Below, piece by piece: positions 10,068 through 18,337 of a stretch of 64,000 bases of DNA. The translations under genes were made by a program, and so were the position numbers. The stretch covers positions 1-64,000 of the forward strand of contig SVMC01000002.1 in the NCBI GenBank assembly GCA_015067585.1, in the 5' to 3' direction. Position 1 is the first letter of the stretch. The number at the start of each line of letters is the position of its first letter. A model generated the notes under the pieces. That model was not told the DNA's origin and ran no database searches. It worked only from the letters and a program-made list of their open reading frames with translations. The DNA comes from Oscillospiraceae bacterium (GTDB taxonomy: Bacteria; Bacillota; Clostridia; Oscillospirales; Oscillospiraceae).

Positions 10068-11890
10068 AATTCTATACGACCCTTGAAAATGCCGAGAAAT
10101 TCCGCAGCGCCAACAGCATCACCACCGAGGCGGTACTGAGCCTGCTGCTGGATCTTTGCGGCGATGTGGAGGATCAGACCGATCTTGGTGTGGAGGATTG
10201 CCCCACTCAGGATCCCGCACTGCTTGCCGACCGGCTGATCTGGCTGGGCAACCTCTACCGCTATATCCGGCAGGCAAAGGACGATGTTCTGCGCCTTGAT
10301 GCCATCGGCCCCACCCGCAGCGGACGGCTGAATGATCTGGAGGAAAAGCTCAATGGCGACATTGCTGCCCTGCAGAGCCGGCTGAATGCCCTGCAGGAAG
10401 CGCAGAAACAGGCAAAAAAACTGGAAAAACAGCATGATAAGCTCCTTGACGAGGTGGAGGAGCTGACAAAGGAAACAGAAAAGTATAAGGATCTCCCCGC
10501 CCGCCTTCAGGCCCTTGAAACAGAAAAGAATGCTCTGTCCAATGCGCTGCAGGCGCTTGAGGCAGCGGATCCCGAAGCCCTTGCCGAAAAGGTGGAGGCC
10601 CTGCGCAGGCAGCTGCAGGAGCAGCAGGCAGCCAATGCCGCCCGGATCGGGGAGAAGAAAGATCTTCAGAGCAAATACGATGCCGCAAAGGAAGAGGAGA
10701 CCCGGCTGGGCGGCGAGATCGCCGCTGCCCGGGATGCTCTCGCCGTCCTGCAGGGCAATGCCGAGGCACTGGCGCAGAAAAAAGCCGAGCTTGCCGCCGC
10801 AGCCTCCCAATACAGCGACAAAAACGAGGAATATACCACCCTTGCCACGCAGATCGCCCGTTATCAGAACGACATCAACGAAAAGCAGAAGCTGATCGAC
10901 GAGATCCGCCCCCAGGCGGAGGCCTACCGGGAGACGGAGCAGCGCCTCAGCCAGGAGGCCGCCTGCCTCCGCAGTACCATCACCACCCTGAGCGTCACGA
11001 ATCCCCAGAAGGAAGAGGACAATCGGGTCAAGCGAGCGAAAGCGGACGAACTGGAAGCGCAGCATGCCGATCTGGAGGCACAGGAAGTCCGCCTGAACGA
11101 AGAGATCGCCGCCCTGACCCTGGACAACAGCAAGCTGCGGGATGAAACGCTCCCCGCACTGAAGCAGACGCAGGCCAAGCTTTTGGAAGAGAAGGCAGCC
11201 CTGCAGCAGAGCGCGCAGGAGGAAGCCGATCGGGAGACTGCGATCCGGGAAGAGATCGCCGCGGAGGAAGCTTTGCTGGAGCAGGCGCAAGCATCCCTGA
11301 ATGCCGCTGCGGAGGCAAAGCAGCAGAAGGAGGAGGCGCATTCCCGCCTTCTGCGTGAGGTCACCCTCATCAGCGAGCAGACCGAAAGCCTGAGCCGAAA
11401 GATCGAGGAGCTGCAGGCTTCCCTGAACGATAGAAACGAGGCCCAGACCCGGGCAACGCTGGAGCAGACAAAGACCAATCTGGAGGCCAGATTCACCGAC
11501 TGCATTACCATGTCCGAGGAGCTGAAGACAGCAAAGGCGGATCTGGCGCGGAAGGAACAGGAGCTGGCCGACCTGAATGAGAAGATCCGGAAGACCCGGC
11601 AGGAGCAGAAAAAGCTCAGGGAAGACTATGCCGAGGCCGGGACCATCTTTGAAAAGCTGGCCCAGCAGGAGAAGAACCTTGAAGCCTTCCGCGCCCGGAT
11701 CGATGCCCTCGACACCCTGCGGGGCAGGCTCCATGAGGACAGCGAACACCTTAGCCTTCGCACCGGACTGTCTCCCTTTGAATTTGAATTGGGACTTCAG
11801 CAGGAGCTGAAGCGGATCAGATCCCTGATCACCAATATGACGGAGGCCCTTGCCTCCTATGTGCAGGACACAGAAAAAGGATTGGAGTGA
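10064..11890 (+). CDS. Long coiled-coil protein
   Basis: 608 aa, mostly E/K/L/A/Q heptad-like; ATGA overlap with upstream gene; no Walker motif seen. Confidence 0.75.
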   Translation: MKFYTTLENAEKFRSANSITTEAVLSLLLDLCGDVEDQTDLGVEDCPTQDPALLADRLIWLGNLYRYIRQAKDDVLRLDAIGPTRSGRLNDLEEKLNGDIAALQSRLNALQEAQKQAKKLEKQHDKLLDEVEELTKETEKYKDLPARLQALETEKNALSNALQALEAADPEALAEKVEALRRQLQEQQAANAARIGEKKDLQSKYDAAKEEETRLGGEIAAARDALAVLQGNAEALAQKKAELAAAASQYSDKNEEYTTLATQIARYQNDINEKQKLIDEIRPQAEAYRETEQRLSQEAACLRSTITTLSVTNPQKEEDNRVKRAKADELEAQHADLEAQEVRLNEEIAALTLDNSKLRDETLPALKQTQAKLLEEKAALQQSAQEEADRETAIREEIAAEEALLEQAQASLNAAAEAKQQKEEAHSRLLREVTLISEQTESLSRKIEELQASLNDRNEAQTRATLEQTKTNLEARFTDCITMSEELKTAKADLARKEQELADLNEKIRKTRQEQKKLREDYAEAGTIFEKLAQQEKNLEAFRARIDALDTLRGRLHEDSEHLSLRTGLSPFEFELGLQQELKRIRSLITNMTEALASYVQDTEKGLE

Positions 11891-12387
11891 GCGACATGAA
11901 ATGTTATGTATGCGGACATGAACACAGCGCGCAGGAATGCCCCCTGTGTGCCTTCCCCGCCATTGAGATCATCGGCGGCCCCTCCTCCGCGGCACAGAGA
12001 CAGCTGGAGATCCTTGCGCAGGCCCATCGGGAGGAATATCTTGCCTCCGTCGCACTGTCTGTAGAGGTCTATTACTGGAAGGATCAGGACGGTGTCCTTG
12101 TGGAGAAGAGCCGCCAGCGTCTGGAGATGGCGCAGGGCAGCGAGCTTGTGAAGGGCGAGAAGTGGCTGGGCCAGTCCTTTGCCCGGATCCCGGAGGAAGC
12201 AAATCTGCAGGTGGGTCTGATCGTCCGGCGAAACGATCAGGAGACCCTTCGCAGGGTACAGCTTCCCAATCTCTCCCAGCCGGAGCTGCAGCAGCTTGGT
12301 GTCCGGCTGGACGATGGCCTTCAGGTGCGGCTGCTGCTACGCAACAGCAAGCAGCAAAGCGCATCCGAGCCCATCTCCCTGACTTAA
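11887..12387 (+). CDS. Small Zn-ribbon protein
   Basis: MKCYVCGHEHSAQECPLCAFPAIEIIGG; GTG start overlaps upstream stop (ATG at 11896 is an alternative). Confidence 0.65.
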   Translation: MSDMKCYVCGHEHSAQECPLCAFPAIEIIGGPSSAAQRQLEILAQAHREEYLASVALSVEVYYWKDQDGVLVEKSRQRLEMAQGSELVKGEKWLGQSFARIPEEANLQVGLIVRRNDQETLRRVQLPNLSQPELQQLGVRLDDGLQVRLLLRNSKQQSASEPISLT

Positions 12388-12417
12388 TGAAAAACCGCAT
12401 GATCGGAGGTGGTAACC

Positions 12418-14025
12418 TTGTTCTGCGATAAAAAGCCGTTATATTTTGCATTTGCTGATGAAGGGCAGCGTTACTATCTCAGCAGTATGCTCCAGCTCGG
12501 TATCGACGATTATCTGTGGCTGGCGCTGCGAAAAAGCGGCTGTCAATGCATTTTTTCCATCAATCCCACAGCAAAGGGCGTGGAGCTGCACATTGCGGAT
12601 CAGGAAGCCTATCAGGAATACTGCTCCTCAAGCTGGCTGCTCTCCCCGGATGGCTACAAAGGCCCCACGGACATCCCCATGGATCCCGCGAAGGCGGCGA
12701 AATGGCTGACCAGACAGATCGACCGGAAAAACGGAAAATGCGCCATTGTGATCCGGCTGCCCGTGCTGGCACGGCTGTTTGGCGGGGGCGCCAACCGAAA
12801 GAGTCTGGATGAGCTGCTGAAGCGATTCCAATGCACCAAGAATCCCATTGTGATCCTGAGTCCCGCCACCATGACGGACAGTGACCTGGGAGCCTTTCTC
12901 GACCCGGAGGGCATTTTCGGCTACCGCAGTGAGCGCAGCGGCAGCCTGTGCCCGGAGCTGTACGATATGATCCATGCCGAAGCGGCGGTGCCGATCTTCC
13001 ATCAGCTCAAAGCCTGCCTTGGCAGGCGGATGCTGGAGCCGGATGTGATCACCTTTGACCGCCTAAAGCTCCTTTTGGAGCATATCCAGTTCCGTCGGGG
13101 AGAGGTATGGGAAGAGAGCGAATTTTTAGACTATGCCAATTTTATCCACCGCTGGTGGTATCGGGACAGTGTCAGAAGCACCTGCCCGGATCTGTTCCGA
13201 AATGCCCGCTCCTATCGGGACATTTATCAGAGCCTGACAGAGCCGGGCGGCTGGAAGCGGCTGCAGGACCGGATGAACGGCTACAAAAAGCGGCACGGCA
13301 ACAAGCCTGTTTTTATCATCGACGGCCCCATCGACCGGCAGGCGCTGGAGGCAAAGTGCCTCGTGACCAGAGATGACCCGCTGGCGGCAAAGCTTGCCCG
13401 GCTGACCTGGCCGAAGGAGCTGTCCGGCAGCTTCCCGGATGCCAGCGCCGAAGCGCTGCACCGTGCCCAGAACAGGCTCACAAGACCCTATACCAAGCCC
13501 ATTCGCAGTGGCTGCCGGGAAAAGCTGGCGGTGTTCCTGAATTCCTACGAAACCGCACAGCGCGGCGGCGACATCGACACCATGCGCCGGGCCATGCGGG
13601 CCATCCTCTTCTGCGCCGGCACCATGCACAAGGCCCATTCCGACGGCATGGACTGCGACAAATTCCTGAATCTGCACGCATTCAACCTGCAGCAATCGGA
13701 GAAATATACCCGCATCTGGCGCACCGTGCGCAGCGCGGAGACATCCGGCCGAGAGATTACCGACAGCTATCATCTGGGCCTCATGGGCGAGCTTGATGCA
13801 CTGGAGAAAAGCCTCGCAAATACCGATGCCACCCTGAGCATCGATCCGGAGCTGCTGCAGAGCCAAAGCAGCGGCATACCTGCCCGGCAGGAGCTGGAGG
13901 AGATCGAGAAAATGCTGCAAAAAACCCTCCAGCCGGAGCCGCAGGAGGCACCCGCACCGCAGCCGGAGGTCTACGACCGGGAGGCAGAGCAGAAAGAGCT
14001 GCAATGGCAGGCGGATATGTACTGA
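12418..14025 (+). CDS. Conserved-operon protein of unknown function
   Basis: Open frame in operon; GGAGGT RBS 9 nt before TTG start (ORF track begins at GTG 12409). Confidence 0.65.
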   Translation: MFCDKKPLYFAFADEGQRYYLSSMLQLGIDDYLWLALRKSGCQCIFSINPTAKGVELHIADQEAYQEYCSSSWLLSPDGYKGPTDIPMDPAKAAKWLTRQIDRKNGKCAIVIRLPVLARLFGGGANRKSLDELLKRFQCTKNPIVILSPATMTDSDLGAFLDPEGIFGYRSERSGSLCPELYDMIHAEAAVPIFHQLKACLGRRMLEPDVITFDRLKLLLEHIQFRRGEVWEESEFLDYANFIHRWWYRDSVRSTCPDLFRNARSYRDIYQSLTEPGGWKRLQDRMNGYKKRHGNKPVFIIDGPIDRQALEAKCLVTRDDPLAAKLARLTWPKELSGSFPDASAEALHRAQNRLTRPYTKPIRSGCREKLAVFLNSYETAQRGGDIDTMRRAMRAILFCAGTMHKAHSDGMDCDKFLNLHAFNLQQSEKYTRIWRTVRSAETSGREITDSYHLGLMGELDALEKSLANTDATLSIDPELLQSQSSGIPARQELEEIEKMLQKTLQPEPQEAPAPQPEVYDREAEQKELQWQADMY

Positions 14026-14078
14026 GTAAAAGAAGAAAAATGTTTGAACCATAACCATATGAAAAGCGAGGGATATAC

Positions 14079-15368
14079 ATGGCAACACAAGCTAACAGAA
14101 GACGTTCCAAATCCGTGGGCGAAAAGCTCGTGGACGGTGTAAAGAGCATCGTAGGCAAGAAAAAGGAGGAAGTCTCCCCCGGTAAGATCGCGGAGGAAAA
14201 CCGCGCCCGGGCAGATAAGCTCTGCTCTACCCTGCAGGGCATCATCTTTACCGGTGCCTTCCCCAATCTGCCGGAGGATGCGTCCGGAGATGTACTCTCC
14301 AAAGCCCAGATGGAAAAGTCCGTCAATGCCCTGATCCACAGAATTCAGGAATCTCCCACCATCATCTATGATTTAGAGCCGCTGGACTCTGTGATGCAGC
14401 AGATCGCGGATATCCTGAACACCGCTGTGAAAAGCAATTATCCCAATCAGGCCTCCTGGTGTATCCGGGCGCTGAGCCACGGCCTTCTCTACCTGCGGGA
14501 CAACATTCCCCCTGAGGCGGAGGAGCAGTCTGAGGAACTGATGAAGCTCCGTGTGACCCACATCAAAAAATATCTGAGCATCGTCAAGCTCTACGGCGAG
14601 CTGGACGCGGGCGCCAAGATCATTGCGGACACGGAATCCACTATGAACAAGCGCCGGGAAGAATACGAACCCCTGCGGGAAGAGATTCTGGATCTGGACA
14701 GCACCGAAGAGGGCAAGCTCAAGATCGCCCGCATTTCTGCCCATCAGAATGACCCCAGCAGCCTCAGCGATGAGGAGCGGGAGCTGATCGCAAAGGCCAA
14801 TGAGATCGGCCATATGGCCTCCAACATCGCCCTGCTGCGGGATAAGCTCTATGCCCAGAGTGTGGAGCGGGAGGGCAAGATCTCCGAAGCCATGGGCTTC
14901 CGCAACGCGCTGGCGGATGCTCCCGTGCTCTATGACAAGAAGCTCACCGCCGAATACGGCGTGCTGCTGGACGAGCTGGTGAACGGCATCCAGCTCATGC
15001 TGGACAACGCCAAGGAGATCATCGACTACGAAAAGGCGGCAGAGGCCAAGCTGAAGACCGTCATGGACAGCAAGTCCGCCCAGCTCATCGCTGCCTACGG
15101 TGTCGGTGTGATCGACAATCTCACCATTCCCAAGCACCGGGATGACACCCGCACCAAGCTGGAGATGCAGATCCGGGAGCGCAAGCAGAAGGAAGCCCTC
15201 AGAAGAGAGCTGCAGCTCAAGCAGCTTGCCCACTGGCAGGCCGAGAATGTGCAGGAGGTGCTGGACTTCAACACCCAGGAGAACGAAGCGGTCAACGAGG
15301 ATGTGCTGACGGAAACGGTGGAAGCCGTGCAGGAAGCCGACGACCAGCTTTACAACTACAACTCTTAA
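14079..15368 (+). CDS. Helical protein of unknown function, basic N-terminus and acidic C-terminus
   Basis: 429 aa; MATQANRRRSKSVGEKLVDGVKSIVGKKKEE...; predicted largely helical by eye. Confidence 0.7.
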   Translation: MATQANRRRSKSVGEKLVDGVKSIVGKKKEEVSPGKIAEENRARADKLCSTLQGIIFTGAFPNLPEDASGDVLSKAQMEKSVNALIHRIQESPTIIYDLEPLDSVMQQIADILNTAVKSNYPNQASWCIRALSHGLLYLRDNIPPEAEEQSEELMKLRVTHIKKYLSIVKLYGELDAGAKIIADTESTMNKRREEYEPLREEILDLDSTEEGKLKIARISAHQNDPSSLSDEERELIAKANEIGHMASNIALLRDKLYAQSVEREGKISEAMGFRNALADAPVLYDKKLTAEYGVLLDELVNGIQLMLDNAKEIIDYEKAAEAKLKTVMDSKSAQLIAAYGVGVIDNLTIPKHRDDTRTKLEMQIRERKQKEALRRELQLKQLAHWQAENVQEVLDFNTQENEAVNEDVLTETVEAVQEADDQLYNYNS

Positions 15369-15392
15369 TCTCTGAGGAAGGAAGATCTTACC

Positions 15393-16040
15393 ATGGGTAT
15401 TTTCAATAAAAAGCAGAAGGACGAGCGTACCGCCAAGATCCTGAAGAACCTGAAAGAGCTGGAAAAGAACAGCAAGCACTCCCTGATGATCGCGGAGTAC
15501 GGCAAGGCGCTGGGCGTCAGCGAGCAGCGCTTCCATGAGACCATCGCCTTAGAGCGCCTCAATGCCTTAGAGCGCAGAGAGCGCCATATTGGCGACTATG
15601 TGCAGAAAGAGCGCATCCATGATGCCGCCGTGGGTCTGCTGGCCATTGAGGAAGCCAGATTTGAGCTTCGCTCCGTCAGCAACGCACAGGATTTCAACAA
15701 GGCCATCAAGCGGCTGGAATTCGTGCTGCGTCATATGCAGCGCATGGATTCCAATGTCTCCATCACCAAGAAGGAGCTGCGGGAAGAGATGACCCTGGCC
15801 TTCGACAACACCACCGATACCACCGTATTTTCCGAGCGTGCCGAGAAGGTGGACGAGCAATTTGTGGAATTCCTGATTCAGGGCTACACCTTCGATGAAT
15901 GCCTTGAGAAGAAGTACCATGTCCCCACCGTTGGCGGTGCGGCATCCGGCGGCCCTGCCTTTGATTTCAGCGGCGAGGACCCCGCAAAGGATAAGGCCCA
16001 GATCGACGCCACCTTGGGAGAACTGGCCGGAACGAGATAA
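15393..16040 (+). CDS. Small helical protein, candidate ESCRT-III/CHMP-like
   Basis: 215 aa, basic N-terminus MGIFNKKQKDERTAKILKNLKELEK, acidic C-terminal half, C-terminal IDATLGELAG resembling a MIM1-type leucine pattern. Confidence 0.7.
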   Translation: MGIFNKKQKDERTAKILKNLKELEKNSKHSLMIAEYGKALGVSEQRFHETIALERLNALERRERHIGDYVQKERIHDAAVGLLAIEEARFELRSVSNAQDFNKAIKRLEFVLRHMQRMDSNVSITKKELREEMTLAFDNTTDTTVFSERAEKVDEQFVEFLIQGYTFDECLEKKYHVPTVGGAASGGPAFDFSGEDPAKDKAQIDATLGELAGTR

Positions 16041-16055
16041 TTGGGAGGAATTCCG

Positions 16056-17321
16056 ATGAATATCGATAAAATTTACCGTCTGAACAATGAATACCGTGCC
16101 CTGACCAGCAAGGCGAAGGCCATCCGTGCGGATATGGGCGACATTTCCAGCCGGGAAGAGGGTCTGTGCTATCAGCACGCCGCCCAGCGGGCCAGCGAGC
16201 TGGCCTCCATGACCATCGGCGCGGAAAATGAGCACTGGGTCGCCAGCCTGCAGATGTGCAACCAGAAAATGGCCCGCATCTGGGCAGAGCTGCACCCGGA
16301 AGAACGGGGCAACACCGCCGCCGCCCCGGAAAAGAAGGAAGATCCCGCCCCCGCTCCGGGTAAAGCGGGCAGTCCTGAGAAAAAGCCGCCCCAGAAGGGC
16401 AAGAACAATCAGGACATCCCCGATGAGACCGTGGCAAGATGGTTCCAGGAAATGCCGGATCATGGCTTTGATGATGTGGTGGGCATGGAAGATGTGAAGG
16501 AAATGCTCAGAAGCTGCATCAAGAATGTCACCATGGATGATCTCAACGATTATCTTGGCATTTCCACCGTCCATTCCTTCTTCTTCTACGGCCCTCCCGG
16601 CTGCGGCAAGACCTATACCATCGAAGCCTTCGCCAAGGAGCTGATGGAGCAGGGCTATAAGTTCATGAAGCTGGAAAGCGCCGATATCCACAGCAAATTC
16701 TCCGGCGAAGCGGACAAGATCGTGAAGCGGGCCTTTGCCGAGGCGGTGGCCAACGAGCCCTGCATCCTCTTCATGGACGAGATCGACGGCATCTGCCAGA
16801 GCCGTGCCATGCCCAACCTTTCCGACTTCAATATGTCCCTCACCACCACCTTCCTCACCAGCTACAATAATCTCACCCGTGCCAACAAGAAAAAGCAGTC
16901 CGTCATCTTCATCGGCGCCACCAACTATCCCGCCAATGTGGATGTGGCCATGCTGGACCGTGTGGAAATGGTGAAGATCCCCCTGCCCGGTGACGAGCTG
17001 AGAGCTCATACCTTCCGCCGCAAGTTCGGCGAAGTGATCCGCCTTGCCGACGACCTGAGCTGGGAAGCCATGTCCGAGGCCACCGAGGGCTATAACCAGC
17101 GTGATGTGGACCGCATCACCGGCAACCTCAAGACCCTGATCCGCAACACTGCCACCAAGCAGTACCCCGATGCGGCCAGCGCCGTGGCTGCCCTGAAAAA
17201 CGGCGAATTCTGCCTGACAAGAGCCATGTTCGATCAGGCCATGAAGATGTACTCCCCCTCCCCCAAGGACGATGTGGAGCGCAAGCTCAATGAATTTGAA
17301 GACAGAGTGAGAACACTGTAA
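16056..17321 (+). CDS. AAA+ ATPase, Vps4/meiotic-clade-like, with helical N-terminal domain
   Basis: Walker A FYGPPGCGKT, Walker B CILFMDEIDG, GATNYPANVDVAMLDR...IPLP, C-terminal FDQAMKMYSPSPKDDVERKLNEFEDRV; RBS gggagga before ATG 16056. Confidence 0.85.
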   Translation: MNIDKIYRLNNEYRALTSKAKAIRADMGDISSREEGLCYQHAAQRASELASMTIGAENEHWVASLQMCNQKMARIWAELHPEERGNTAAAPEKKEDPAPAPGKAGSPEKKPPQKGKNNQDIPDETVARWFQEMPDHGFDDVVGMEDVKEMLRSCIKNVTMDDLNDYLGISTVHSFFFYGPPGCGKTYTIEAFAKELMEQGYKFMKLESADIHSKFSGEADKIVKRAFAEAVANEPCILFMDEIDGICQSRAMPNLSDFNMSLTTTFLTSYNNLTRANKKKQSVIFIGATNYPANVDVAMLDRVEMVKIPLPGDELRAHTFRRKFGEVIRLADDLSWEAMSEATEGYNQRDVDRITGNLKTLIRNTATKQYPDAASAVAALKNGEFCLTRAMFDQAMKMYSPSPKDDVERKLNEFEDRVRTL

Positions 17322-18319
17322 TGGAAAGATCATGGAATTGGGCGGGAGCAGAGTTCTTCAGTATGGCAGGAGCAGATCCCGGTCCGGAGCTTGACACACT
17401 GCCCGACAGCTATTTCTGGCGGGACAGCCTCCTGCAGCTCCTTTCCCCCTCCGAGCTGTATCTGGGGTTGGGTCTGGAGCCATGCCGCTGCGTGGTGCTC
17501 TCCGGCCCTGCCGGCAGCGGCCGCCACAGCACCGCAGCCGCGCTTACGGAGTCTGCCGCTGACGCCTCGGAGTATGCGCGGGGCGACATTCTGGCGCTGA
17601 CCCTGCGGGCAGAGGATTTCCCCGAAAACCTGACCCCCAAGGCCGCCGCGGAGAAGGCACAGGCCCTGTTTGACCTGATGGCTGACGATGAGGGCAGCTA
17701 TGGCATTTTCACCTTTGATCAGATCGGCCAATATGGCAGCCGACACGCCGTGCTGAATACCATTGGGGACAATTTAGAGACAGAAAACTGCTTCGTGATC
17801 CTCATCACGGATGGGGAAGAAGCGCTCCCCGCAGACCTGCTGCAAAAGGCCTTCCCCCTGCGTCTGGATCTCCCGGACGAAACGCAGCGGGAGACATATC
17901 TGAAGGGCGTTCTGAAAGCTCAGGTGCCGGATTGGGACTACCCCGGCACAGAGCAGAAAAAGGACATCATGTTCAGCCTCAGCGGCCTTACGCCGGAGGA
18001 CTTGGTGGCGGAGACCGCCGGCTTTTCCTACGGCGACCTTGCCAATTTCTCCCGCCTCCTGCGGCTGGAAATGGTAAAGCAGGCCCCGGAGGTGGGTTCC
18101 ACCATTTTTGTCGCCCTGAACGATGGGCAGGTAATGAACTGTCTGCGCCTTTGCAGACCCCGGGTTACGGCTGCCGGTGCTGCCCCCGTGGTGCAGGTTC
18201 TGCAGGCAGGAGGGATCCTTTCTGCCCCGCAGGCAGAGTCTCCCCGAAAAACTGCCCTCCACAAGAAGGAAAACCGAACCTTTGCGGAAAATCTGGAGCT
18301 GATCCGGAATACAACTTAG
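17321..18319 (+). CDS. AAA-like protein with degenerate Walker motifs
   Basis: VVLSGPAGSGRHSTAAAL (Walker A lysine not conserved), GIFTFDQIG (no DE), AAA lid-like AETAGFSYGDLANFSRLLRLEM; 1-nt overlap with upstream stop. Confidence 0.7.
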   Translation: MERSWNWAGAEFFSMAGADPGPELDTLPDSYFWRDSLLQLLSPSELYLGLGLEPCRCVVLSGPAGSGRHSTAAALTESAADASEYARGDILALTLRAEDFPENLTPKAAAEKAQALFDLMADDEGSYGIFTFDQIGQYGSRHAVLNTIGDNLETENCFVILITDGEEALPADLLQKAFPLRLDLPDETQRETYLKGVLKAQVPDWDYPGTEQKKDIMFSLSGLTPEDLVAETAGFSYGDLANFSRLLRLEMVKQAPEVGSTIFVALNDGQVMNCLRLCRPRVTAAGAAPVVQVLQAGGILSAPQAESPRKTALHKKENRTFAENLELIRNTT

Positions 18320-18337
18320 ACGGAAGGATGATACACC

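Noticed and set aside
10016-11749. 577-aa minus-strand Leu/Gly-rich ORF
   Set aside because: Antisense to the coiled-coil gene; Leu-rich appearance is the complement of Glu/Lys/Gln codons.
15567-17333. 588-aa minus-strand ORF
   Set aside because: Antisense across two real operon genes including a clear AAA ATPase.
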